A DNA stretch of 64,000 bases from Planctomycetota bacterium. Its GTDB lineage: Bacteria; Planctomycetota; B15-G4; JADJEK01. Position 1 is the stretch's first letter, and each line of letters starts with the position of its first letter. The notes beneath the pieces are model-generated. The model worked only from the letters and a program-made list of their open reading frames with translations, searched no databases and was not told the DNA's origin. The stretch lies in assembly GCA_016709145.1 (NCBI GenBank), contig JADJEK010000024.1, positions 1-64,000 of the forward strand, read 5' to 3'. Position numbers and translations under genes: made by a program. Of the stretch, positions 1 to 9,418 are shown in pieces.

Positions 1-1094
1 AAGACCTCGATCTTCCAGCGCAAAGCGTACCAGCATAACTTCTCCAAAGCGTCCGTTCGTGACGCAATCGGCAAGTCGGTGATCAGCTTCCAGTCGATCG
101 GATCACGGCGCTGGAGGAGATCGCGTTCGGTTGCATCACAACACCGTCAATGGGAGCTCAGGATAGCGGCTCTGTTTGCCGATCGGCGGCGGGACCCTGA
201 TTCGTCGGTACTTCAGTTCGACGACCACCAGCGATACGCGGCCGCGCTGATCACGGACTTCGACCCGGTGGAGACCCTTGCGCCGCGTCTCGTCCCACCT
301 CGGCCTGGATCGTATGGCCGCCGTCTCCCGCGAGGCGATCAACGCAACCGCGCACCAGGAAGTGCGTACCCGCGTCCTTTGCGGCGCAAGAGCAACTCGT
401 AGATGTCGCTCTCGCGGTCCCCCACGTACACTACAGCGCTCGGGTTCGCCAAGTCGCGCCGTCGACTGCGCTTCAGGTTCTCAGAGCCAGCGCACGCTCT
501 TTCTGTTCGATCAGAACATGCGTGGGATTGACCACGACTGCAGGGCGTTGGTTCCCTTGAACGTCTTGCGCGACCAGAACTTGGTCGACAACAGCCCGAG
601 AGCAGAGCCCGTCGGTTGCTGATTTGCCAGGCTCGAGGTGCATCAAGATCCCGCAGGCCGTGTACAACCTCGGGCGCCCGTCTCGATTGACGCCAGCGAC
701 TCCGACGTGTGTCTTGCCGATGGGCTCGATATCGTCCCGCTTGTACGAGAACCCGTCGTGTCGTAGAAGTACCAGAGATGGGTCCCGAGGTCCGAGCCGC
801 CCGTTCCGCGACGATACGACCGGAAGTGACCCTCCAGGACTTCTGCACCTCGTCGAGCCAGTCGTTATCCAGGAACCGGTACGCAACCTTCGTGTTTGCC
901 CAATCCTGACCAAGCGAACGGAATGCTCTGACCCGGGCTAAAGGGCCATTTGCTCGACGAAGTTGGTTAACCGTCGCCTGAGCCGCACATCTTTTGGTTT
1001 GCTGCCGAAGCTCGCGCCCGACGCAGTCACGGACGCTGTCGAGCTTTTCTTGGGACGCCCGACGTTGGCTGCGACCTTTGGCAGGATTTGACAT
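1..1094 (-). pseudogene. IS4-superfamily (Tn5/IS50-like) transposase, frameshifted and cut by the window edge
   Basis: Pieces of one DDE transposase lie in all three reverse frames. In order they are an N-terminal DNA-binding segment with WANTKVAYRFLDN (about 902-864), a catalytic-core segment with GVAGVNRDGRPRLYTACGI (about 703-643), VGDRESDIYELLL (about 430-390), LKYRRIRVPPPIGK (about 240-180), IDWKLITDLPIAS (about 100-60), and WYALRWKIEVF at the very left edge, which corresponds to the YREK-type region that carries the last catalytic residues. This order matches Tn5-like transposases. At least four frame changes separate the pieces, so the gene is dead or heavily misread. The end lies outside the window, and no terminal inverted repeat was identified. 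Confidence 0.8.
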
Positions 1095-1456
1095 ACGCCT
1101 CCGTGTGCCATGGACTCCACACGGGCTGTAGATATCGTATGCGTGAGCGATGGCACTGCACAAAACCACTCCCATCACAAGCTTCTGCGCATTCCGTCCA
1201 ATAATACGGACTGACGGCTGTCTAAGTTACCAGACCGGCCGCCTGTCCAGCTATCATACAGATAGCGCCAGTGTGATCGCCCCCTTGTTCACCTACACGT
1301 TGTGGGTAATTGAAAGCTTGGCCGAGCGCGCGTACGGAGGGACGACAACCCCGACTCGTGAGCGATGGAGCGGAAGCATGACTACCACCATGGGCGAGCA
1401 CGATATCTGGGACTTTGACCTGGATTCCAAGTGCGGCAGACGGTGCTACAGTCAGC
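1095..1456. other. Gap between two IS relics, nothing recognised
   Basis: About 360 bases between the transposase relic and the left end of the IS21 relic. The only open frame (1150-1497, forward) has no recognisable motif and runs into the IS21 inverted repeat, so it is not called. No RNA gene or strong hairpin was seen. Confidence 0.5.
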
Positions 1457-1483
1457 TGTCACCGAACACTCAAAACCGGCCAC
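1457..1483 (+). repeat. Left terminal inverted repeat of the IS21 relic
   Basis: Starts TGTCACCG and ends TCAAAACCGGCCAC. It pairs with the reverse complement of 3069-3096, with mismatches and a 1-base length difference confined to the middle. Confidence 0.8.
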
Positions 1484-1567
1484 GAGGAACGATTTAAAAC
1501 CGGCCGCACTCTGAGTGAGGGCGCGAAAGGCGCCCGACGATGTCCGCTTCCTTTCGGAGAGGCGGGC

Positions 1568-2190
1568 ATGTCGAATCAGCTCAAGATGGCGCAGATCGAT
1601 CGAGCAGTTGCTGGCGACGGATGGTCCCATCGGCGGATCGCCCGCGAGCTCGACATTCATCGCGATACCGTCGCGCTACGCGCGGCGCCGCCTGACCCGG
1701 ATCCAAAACCAGCCATTTCGACCGCCGGCTCGGCAGGGGACGCGGAGCGACGATTCAAATCTGACTCGCCCGGCGATCGAGCAGTCGTCCGACTCAAAAC
1801 CGCCATTTCGACCGCCGGGGTTGCGGAGTCGCAATGCGAGTGCGATCCGCATCGTGAATGATCGTCGCCAAGCTCGCGATCGTCCCGGGAGCGCGCACGC
1901 GCATCCACCAAGACCTGGTCGCCGAGCACGGCTACGCGCACAGCCACGGAGCGTGAAGCGCTTCGTGCGCAAGCTGGGCGCGTCGAGGCCTTCCGTTCCG
2001 GCGCATGGAGACGCTGCCCGGCGAAGAAGCCTAGATCGACTACGGACTCGGCGCGGTTACGATCAAGCCCGGCGTCGAAGCACGAAGCGACCACGGTAGC
2101 TGCGCGTCGTGCCCAAGACGCTGGTCCCCGACGATCTCTCAAAGCCGCGGTGCTCGCCAGCACGACGCGCAGTAGATAACTACCGACGCG
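1568..2190 (+). pseudogene. istA: IstA-like IS21 transposase remnant
   Basis: The start MSNQLKMAQIDRAV is followed by a helix-turn-helix-like stretch (WSHRRIARELDIHRDTVA), which is the N-terminal DNA-binding region of IS21 IstA. The phrase KPAISTAG recurs, as in related proteins. Later pieces (QDLVAEHGYAHS, KRFVRKLGASR) are in other frames. The DDE catalytic core and C-terminus are missing or unreadable, so several indels and an internal deletion are inferred. It sits directly upstream of the istB relic in the standard IS21 order. Confidence 0.75.
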
Positions 2191-2300
2191 GCTTCACCGA
2201 GTTCATCGACAGCCATCCGTTGATCCGCGATCCGCACGAGTACGGCGAGTGCGAGCCAAGACTCATTCTCCCAATCGACCTTCGCCGATCGGAGACCTGT

Positions 2301-3045
2301 ATGAAGGAGTCCTTGAAGAAGAGTCTGCGCGAGGCGGCGCTTTCCGGCATGGGCCGACACGCTCGACGTCCGGATGCCGGAAGGCAAGGGCAACAGCCTC
2401 GATCACCGAGTTCCTCGAGCTCGCGCTGGACGGCGATTCTCCGGTCAGGAAGCAGCGGCAAGCCGAGCGCAGGCTCAACGGGCGCGTGCTTCCGCGACCA
2501 GAAGCGGATCGACGAGTTCGACTGGGCGTTTAATCCGTCGATCAAGAAGAGCCAGATGCACGACCTCGCCGCGTGTTCGCTTCGTGCGCGAATACAAAGA
2601 CGTGCTGTTGATCGGTCCGCCTGGCGTCGGCGATTTAACCACCTCGCACAGGCGATCGGCTTCCCACGATCCAGCAGGGGGCTTCGTCGTGCTGTACCGC
2701 TCGATCTTCGACCTGGTCCAGGACTTCATGCAGGACGAGACGTTCTCCGGCGACGACAAGGTCGACGCGAAGTACCTGCGGCCGGACCTGCTGATCATCG
2801 ACGACATGGGCATGAAGCAACTGCCGAAGCGCTCAGGCGAGTACTTGTTGAAGGTCATCATGCGCCGCTACGAGAAGCGCTCGACGCTGTGACGTCGAAT
2901 CGGCCGATCGATGGGGCAAGCTGCTCCAAGACGTCCGAGCGCGACCGCCATCTTGGACCGCTTCCTGCATCACGCCGAGATCGTCGGCTGGAAGGGGCAA
3001 GAGCTACCGGCTGAAGGATAGGGCTCTTGTACGAACGAAGACCGA
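2301..3045 (+). pseudogene. istB: IstB-like IS21 helper ATPase remnant
   Basis: This is the AAA+ helper ATPase of IS21 transposition. It starts MKESLKKSLREAALSGM. Later, in another frame, come FNPSIKKSQMHDLA, FVREYKDVLLIGPPGVG, YLRPDLLIIDDMGMKQLP (Walker B, about 2770-2825) and GEYLLKVIMRRYEKRSTL, all typical of IstB. The Walker A motif is broken. After GPPGVG (near 2628) the frame shifts, and the expected Lys-Thr that binds ATP is lost, while the following NHLAQAIG piece is found in the next frame. The protein cannot be functional as written. The C-terminal SYRLKD piece reaches nearly to the right inverted repeat. Confidence 0.8.
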
Positions 3046-3068
3046 CGACTGGTCAGGTTACGCGCCCG

Positions 3069-3096
3069 GTGGCCGGTTTTGAAACGACCGGTGACA
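3069..3096 (-). repeat. Right terminal inverted repeat of the IS21 relic
   Basis: Read on the reverse strand it starts TGTCACCG and ends TCAAAACCGGCCAC, matching the left end at 1457-1483. Confidence 0.8.
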
Positions 3097-3781
3097 CGAT
3101 GGACGGCGAGGCGATGCGTGGCTCGTGAACACGTCTCGACGGAGCAACGCGAGAGACGCCTACTTGCCGATTTCACCGAGAGAGCTACGGTCTCCGCCGA
3201 GAGAATCTCGCGCCGCAGAGGTGCTCAAAGGTGCCAGGGACCCGGTGAACCGTTTTGCGCTGACCTGGTTCCGGCTGCGGCCAGGGCCCGGAGGTAGAGA
3301 AGAGGACATTGGCACAGGTGAATGTGGCCGAAGGCTCCTCGGCGGCGGCGCTCTTCGGCGTCCACTGCTCTTACGGAGCCTGGAGTGTTCTTGCCGCTAC
3401 TCCGCGAAACGTGGACGGAACAAGTGCTCGGAATTCTCCTCATGGATACCGAAGCAGATGACTCATCGCGTGGCCGCAGGAGGTCCCAATGCGTGCAGGG
3501 TCAGTTCGTTTCCGCGTCACGCCCGGCCGTTCAGGACGCCGAGGATACCACCAAGCCAACCTCCGAGCGATCTTCGCTCGGTCGGGGCTCGACGACCCAC
3601 AACTCTCGCAAATCCCTAGCGTCAGTCGGTACAATGGGAGTTGGCTGAAGATGACCCGCCCGCTCCGCAAAGCCGCTGGCGGCGGGGGCCACGTTTTTTT
3701 CGCGCTCAGACGCAGACGCGTTCAGGTCCGCTTGGCTCGCCGAAAGCGCAATTTAAAAAGATCCCTCATCCGGAGACTCCC
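3097..3781. other. Gap of about 685 bases, no gene recognised
   Basis: Open frames on both strands here (for example 3125-3619 forward) have arginine-, proline- and serine-rich translations without motifs and are treated as chance frames in GC-rich DNA. The promoter of the cluster that starts at 3782 probably lies in the right half, but no convincing -35/-10 pair was found. A GGAGA ribosome-binding sequence is present just before 3782. Confidence 0.4.
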
Positions 3782-4723
3782 ATGTCCCTTCAGACCTGGC
3801 CACCGACCGGGACGGGAACCCCACGAATGGGATCTCCTCGACTTTCGTGCGTTCCCGCACCGCGCAAGGCGAGCACGACATGTTCGTCAAGGGCGGACGC
3901 CCAGATTACGCGTTCCGAGGCGACTACCGATTGCGGGCCGCGCTCGGGGCGATCCGGCGCTGGACGACTGGCCGAGGGCTCACGGCGTCTTCGGCGTCAT
4001 ACAGGCGTCGCCGAGCCAGTTTCCCAGGCTCTTCGAACTGGTGCGCGAATGCTCCATGCGTTTGGATATTCCGGTCCCCTCGCTCTTCATCGAGTCCTCG
4101 CCGGTCGTCAACGCGTACACGATTGCGACGGACGACCGAGCCCCGTTCGTTGTGCTGAGCGCAGGTTGTGCTGACACGATGAGTGAAGACGAGCTCTTAT
4201 TCGTCCTCGGCCACGAGTGCGGTCACGTTCACAACTTGCACGGGGTGTACAATTTGATGGCGGTTCTTGCCGGCGAGGCAGCATTGCTGCCAGCGGCTTC
4301 CCTCTTTGCGGTGTTTGCCAGCCTCCTGTCTTTAATCCGGCAGGGTATGAGTCTAGGCATCGCAGCGTGGTCGCGCTGCAGAGATCACGTGCGACCGGGC
4401 CGGCGCCGTTTGCGCGCGCGACCCAAACTCCCCAGGTACTGCACTCGCTAGGTTGGTCGCTCCGCGTACCGGGAGATTCGGAGCTCAACCCCGACGACTT
4501 GGTCCGACAAGCCCGGCGCGCCGCGCACTCGGTCCTCCGGCTTGAGGAAGCATGGCATTCCCATCCGGTCGTGGGCAAGCGGATCATCGCGGTCGAGAGC
4601 TTCTTGCGATCGGACGTCTTTGCGGCGCGGCGACCCGACATCGCGCCGAATGGGCCTAGGATCGCGATTGATAGGGTCGATGCCGAGGTTGAAGCGATGC
4701 TACAGACCGCGTACAAACTATGA
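3782..4723 (+). pseudogene. M48-family zinc metallopeptidase, frameshifted
   Basis: Three frames together give a protein of about 310 residues. Near 4210-4225 is HECGH, the HExxH zinc site of M48 (Ste24/HtpX-like) peptidases. It is preceded by SPVVNAYTIATDDRAPFVVLS, the usual M48 lead-in, and followed by HGVYNLMAVLAGEAALLP, a hydrophobic stretch. A later frame holds a C-terminal piece with HPVVGKRIIAVESF, which fits the end of the M48 domain. Breaks lie near 3850-3990 and 4370-4400. The start ATG at 3782 has a GGAGA sequence a few bases upstream. It opens the co-directional cluster with dynamin-like GTPases, so a role at the membrane, for instance processing a partner, is an inference from context only. 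Confidence 0.75.
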
Positions 4724-4763
4724 ATACGCCACGTCCGCGTGACCCACTTTTCGGGATTCGATC

Positions 4764-6546
4764 GTGAGGAGGACGCGTCTCGACGAGTCGGCCCAATTCG
4801 ACCCTCGACTGCCCCCCGACGCATTTGGTCGCCTCACGGCGGAGACCGAAATGTTGATGCTCACCTGAGCTGGCCTGCTGCTCCACCGCGTTGCGTGCTC
4901 ACGTGCTTGCAGGGGCGCGCTCCCGCAACCGCAACCGAGCTAATCCTCCGCGTCGTGTTTGTGGGAGGATTCAACCACAGGGAAGAGCTCGCTGGATCAA
5001 CAACCTGATCGGCGAGCCCCCCCTCTTCCACATCGGTGCTCCCCGAGACGCTATGCGTGACGCGGGTAGTGCTCAGCGATGTCCCCTTCGCCGAGCTGCG
5101 AATGGCGGACGGCACCATCCAGCGGCTTGGCCCCGGGACCGCGAGCGGAATCTCTCGCGAATCCCTGCTGGAGATTGGCCGCGGTTCGATCGACTCACTG
5201 AACAAAGTAGTCGTCGGACACCCGCACACCCTTCCGCCGGGCTCGAAATCATCGACACACCGGGCCTGGGAGTCTCAACTGACCTTCGGCAGGCGCGTGG
5301 CGGCATCGCTGGCGAATGCCGACTGCGTCGTGTGCGTGGTCTCTGCCACCGAGCCGGTATCCTGGAGGAACTCGAGCTTCTGGGGCAGTGAGCCGCTCGC
5401 CCGGCAGGCCGGCGGTCGCCGTTGCGCTGACGATGACTGATCGGCTTACGAGCTACAACGACGTGCGGAAGTTGGTTGCGGAGAACGTGGCCGCGCGCAT
5501 CCGAGCTAATTTCCCTGAGGCGTTGCTGTTCACGGCCGGTTTGGGGCCGAGTGTGAGTGCGAGCCAGGGTGACAAACTCTCCAGGCCTTTCTCCTCCGTC
5601 TCGTCACTGGCCGACCGCTCGTTCGGCGAGTGCGCGGGCTCGCGCTCATGCTCGCAGGGGCGGAGGATATCACCCGCGCATCTCGATCGAATATCCAAGA
5701 GGGCGCGCGAGGGGCAAATGTGCGTCCGAGGCGGTGTTGTCAATCGCTCCCAACGAAGGCCCCGCGAAGCGTCGAGCGCACCTAGCCGCGGTTCTCAGGG
5801 AGAGTCAGCCGAGGCCGTGGATTGGATGCGCGAGTTTGCCTCTGGGTGGAGCTTGAGTCGTTGGCCCGCCTCGCCGAGTCGGAGTCCGGTGAGATCCAGC
5901 GCCGCCTAAACCTGTTTCTTGTCGAGGTGTTCGGCGAAGCAATGGGCCTGCCTCTCCGAGCACTGGCCGCGGCTGGAGCAGGCGGCCGGACTGCCGGGCC
6001 TCAACTCGGAGCATCTCATGGCTGCAGGACATCGCGGCGCGACAAACTCAATAGCTGTCGGCCTCGGGGAGTGGGCGCCGCCGACGACGCGGGCTTTGCT
6101 GGCGCGATGGGGCCTCGCTGGTGGATCGGCTAGCGCCAGCATGGTCCCAGGTCGTCCGGAATGCGACCGCGGCGCTGAAACTTGTGTGCGGGCTTCGGCG
6201 CCAGAGCGCCGTCGATGCGGTGGTCAAGCGCGAGATCGAGCACCTTCGCTCCTCAAAGGAGCTAATCACGGAGTTCCTGACGACCCGTACCGACGAGCTT
6301 TACCGGCGTGTCGAGGCCGATCTTTTGCGGGCGCATGACACCAATGTAGAAGAGGTGGCGCGTCTGGCGCGCATCGAGGATGGGGCAAGACGCGCACGTG
6401 CCTTCGCCACGGAGTCAGTACGCGCCAACGCTTTGCAGGAGCTGTTACAGCGAATCGACGAGCTTCGCCGGGAACTCGCAACGGAACTGGTGCGAGCCGA
6501 GCAAGGGTTGGCGCGCTTGCTCGAGGCGCACGGAATGACCGCATGA
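4764..6546 (+). pseudogene. Dynamin-like GTPase (first copy), frameshifted
   Basis: A P-loop GTPase of the bacterial dynamin-like type can be assembled from several frames. If the single bases at 4979 and 4995 are removed, the sequence reads VFVGGFNHGKSSLINNLIGE, a clear G1 motif. G3 is EIIDTPGLG near 5250-5270, and TMTD near 5435 could be G4. The last piece (6121-6546) is intact and reads as long charged helices ending LLEAHGMTA, as expected of a dynamin stalk or coiled coil. The start is uncertain; GTG at 4764 followed by LDESAQFDPRLPPDAFGR is a reasonable guess. The TGA overlaps the ATG of the sigma factor gene by the sequence ATGA, so the two genes were translationally coupled. It is either a recent pseudogene or a stretch of poor sequence. 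Confidence 0.65.
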
Positions 6547-7176
6547 GTGGCTCGACTACGACCCAATCCACACAGAGCGTTCTCCTGGCGCGATTGCGCG
6601 CGGGCGAGCAGGACGCATATCGCGACCTGCTTACCTGGGTGAAACCGCTGGTGGAGCGGTGGTGCCGGCGCCTCCAGCTCAACCCGAGTGACGCGCAAGA
6701 TGTTTCCGCAGGAGTCGCTGGTTGCTGTGTTTCAGCATATAGAGAAGTTCGAGAGGCGGCCGCACCATGGCGGGTTCCGGGCATGGCTCTGGACCATTCT
6801 GTTTCGCAAAGCCGCTGACCTCAGACGGCGTGATGCAAAGCAAATGACGCTGGGAGACGCCGTCGATGCTCTCGCGGTCGAGACGGACTGCTGCGAGGAT
6901 TCGCCACCCGAACCCGAGCCGGAAGAGCGAAATGACTTCCTCGGTGCTGTGTTGCGGACCGTGCGGGTCCGGTGTACCGAGCGTTCGTGGAATGCGTTCC
7001 TTCTCACTGCGATGAATGGACTAACGTCGGTTGACGCGGGCGAGCGACTCGGCATGACCGCGGAGGCGGTGCGCCGGGCCAAGTCGCGGGTACTCGCGAT
7101 GATCCGGGCGGAGCTCGGAATCTTGGAAGGGCATGAGCTCGTGCTCGAACAGCTTCGTGTCACGCCTTTCCGTTAA
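6543..7176 (+). CDS. ECF-type RNA polymerase sigma factor, one frameshift
   Basis: About 210 residues if read through one extra base near 6710. The N-terminal part (ARLRAGEQDAYRDLLTWV, then LQLNPSDAQDV) and the part after the break (QESLVAVFQHIEKF, FRAWLWTILFRKAADLRRR) form sigma region 2. The C-terminal part (SWNAFLLTAMNGLTSVDAGERLGMTAEAVRRAKSRVL) is a region 4 helix-turn-helix. Such factors direct RNA polymerase to alternative promoters. The ATG overlaps the stop of the upstream dynamin-like gene (ATGA), and the kinase gene begins 8 bases after the stop, with AGGGGAG as ribosome-binding site. It is probably controlled by the zinc-finger segment of the next protein. Confidence 0.8.
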
Positions 7177-7184
7177 GGGGAGCT

Positions 7185-9418
7185 GTGAACGAAGCAACCA
7201 CTTCCACTCTCCACTCGGCCTGCCTCTCACCCGAAGAGATTGTCGACCGGCTACTGGGTCGCGCGTCGGCGGCCGCCGTCGACGCATTTGCGACTCACGC
7301 TGAGGGCTGCCCGCGATGCAACATCCTCGCGGATCGATACGAGGGCGCGCGGGACTCGCTGGTCTGCGATCTGGCCGCGTTGCGGACGCTTTCGTTCGAG
7401 GCCGAGAACGCCGGCGCGGAATCCCAGCGCCCTCTAGATCGACGCGTGCAGGCCGCGCTTGCGAGCTTCGGCTTCGATCGTCGGAAGGCTGACGACGACG
7501 ATTCCGCAGCCGCCGCGCGGCGGGAGCGCGAGGTCGCCGCGCCGCCGGACGTCCCGGGGTACGAGCTCGGCCGGCTGTTGGGTAGCGGCGGCTTCGGTCG
7601 CGCGCACGTAGCTTTCCACCCCGCGAGTGGGCGGCTGATGGCGCTCAAGTCCCCGCTGCCGGATCGCCTAGGCGATTATCGGATCCTGGCCCGGTTCGAG
7701 CGTGAGGCGCGCGTGCTCAAACGCCTCGATCATCCCTCGGTCGTCCGCTGTTTCGGCGAGGGACGCTTCGGCAACGGAACGCCCTACCTCGCCATGGAGC
7801 TGCTCGAAGGAGGCCGTTCTCGAGGACGGTCCGCCGGCTCGGTCCACTGCCGACCGCGTTCGCTTGCCGCGTTGCGTGCGAGCTGCTTGAGGCGCTTGAG
7901 CACGCTCGGCTCCGAGGCGTTGTGCATCGAGATGTCGCGCCGAAGAACGTGTTCCTCGAAATCGACGGCACGATTCGCCTTGCCGATTGGGGGCTGGCGA
8001 GCCTGGGAGACGACGCGGCGGAGGACGGCGTTCGCTCACTGTCGACGGGGACCGGGGAGTTTTGGGGGACCCCGTCGTACTGCGCCCCGGAGCAGATTCG
8101 CGACTTCAGCCGCTGCGACTCGCGCGCCGACGTTTACTCGGCAGGGTGTACCTTAGTCCACTTGCTCAGCGGAGTCTCACCGGGACCCGCGCTGAAGCAC
8201 AGTTCCGCTCTCGTGCTGGTCGGGTCCGATAGGAGCCCGCTGCTCGCGCACCGACCCGACCTACCTGAAGGGCTCGTCGAAGCTCTGCAGGCAATGCTGC
8301 AGGAGGATAAGGGACTGCGACCGACCACGCCGGGCCTTGCCGCCGCGCGCTTGCGTCCCTTCGTAGATCTCAGCGTAGACGCGTGCGTCGAGCAATTACG
8401 CCTTGCGGACGACGAACTCGCGCCGGCGATCAGCGAACCGCCGCGGCCCGACCGAGACGCGGCTACTCGCGTGGGGACCCTTGTCACGGAGGCCGCTCCG
8501 CTACTGCGAGCGTCGGCGGACATGGAACTCAACAGCAGGCTCCAAGCGGTCGCGGCCGCGGTCGCCGGCCCGCCACGCGCGACGCTCGTGCGCGTGGGGA
8601 TCCTAGGCGACCCGGGCGCCGGAAAGACTGACCTACTCCGGGCCTTGATTCCCGAGCTTTCTGAGCTCCCGTGGCAGACGCGCTCATCGCGTCTGGTATC
8701 GCTACGTTACGCGGAGCATCTCGAGGCGCGGGTCGGTCGGCGGGGCGGCGAGGTCGAAGGGCCCCTTGACCTGACAGGGCTCGTGGCGCGGACCGCGGGC
8801 GACAATGCCGAGCCGCTCGCAGTCGAGCTGGGACTTCCCGCCGGCCTGCTCGCACGCGGGCTGTCCTTCCATGAATTCCAGACGGGCCTCAGCACCGCCG
8901 ACCCCTTCAGCGTTGCCGAGACGGCTCTCTTGGACGTCGACGTCGTGGTCGTCTGTGTCCCGCCCGACCTCCGGCTTCCCGCTCCGCAGCGGTGGGACGC
9001 GATGCTCAAACGAAACGGGCACGAGGCTCTCCTCTTCGCAGTAACGCGAATGGACTCGGTTCGGAGACCATCGGAGCGGCGGCGGCTCGTCGCGCTCGCG
9101 CGCGAACGACTGGGCGCGCTGAGGGCGAGCGGGGAGGAAGGGGTGCTGTTCGTCTCGACTCTGGATCGCGGAGTCATCTACGACGAGTCGGGCGAGATCG
9201 GCGGTATCGAGATCTTGAAGGGTCGCCTCCTGAGATTCCTCACGACGTGGTCGTTCAGGATCCGCGCGATGCGCCCGCTCCAACTCCTCGATCGAACGCT
9301 CGGGGAATTGCTCGCGAGCGGCGGATTGAGTGGGGAGCTCGAACGACTGGCGAGCAGTGTTCGCTTGCACATTCGAGACCTGACCGCGAGCCTCCAAGAA
9401 ATCGAAGGGCGTCCATGA
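7185..9418 (+). CDS. Zinc-finger/anti-sigma-like segment + Ser/Thr protein kinase + degenerate P-loop GTPase fusion, frameshifted
   Basis: About 740 residues when two single-base insertions are removed (one of the two C's at 7814-7815 and one of the two G's at 7828-7829). The N-terminal 60 residues contain HAEGCPRC, like the zinc-binding HxxxCxxC of anti-sigma factors. A protein kinase domain follows: glycine loop LLGSGGFGRAH, lysine in MALKSPLP, catalytic loop VVHRDVAPKNVF, DWG in place of DFG, and GTPSYCAPEQ. The C-terminal third has a P-loop VGILGDPGAGKTDLL (near 8605-8640), a hydrophobic strand DVDVVVVCVP and TRMD in the place of the usual G4 TKxD/NKxD; no DTPG is seen, so the GTPase is degenerate. 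Start GTG 7185. The stop overlaps the next start (ATGA). It is likely to sense a signal, hold or release the sigma factor, and act on the neighbouring dynamins; this is inference. Confidence 0.75.

Larger units (their letters stand above)
1457..3096 (+). mobile_element. Degraded IS21-family element with both terminal inverted repeats
   Basis: The element is bounded by imperfect inverted repeats at 1457-1483 and 3069-3096. Both start TGTCACCG and contain TCAAAACCGGCCAC. Further copies of the AAAACCGGCC-like motif occur inside the left part (about 1492, 1706, 1795), as is usual for the multiple end repeats of IS21 elements. Between the ends lie relics of istA and istB in the usual order. At 1,640 bp it is shorter than the usual 2-2.5 kb, so istA has lost sequence. 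No target duplication could be recognised in the flanks. Confidence 0.8.

Noticed and set aside
1150..1497. Small gene of 115 codons
   Set aside because: No motif, and it overlaps the IS21 inverted repeat.
3489..4451. Single 320-codon gene for the M48 peptidase
   Set aside because: Only its middle part matches the family; the N- and C-terminal parts of the peptidase lie in the other two frames, so the long frame is not the native gene.
7185..9418. Programmed ribosomal frameshift in the kinase gene
   Set aside because: No slippery heptamer or following structure was seen, and two separate one-base insertions would be needed.
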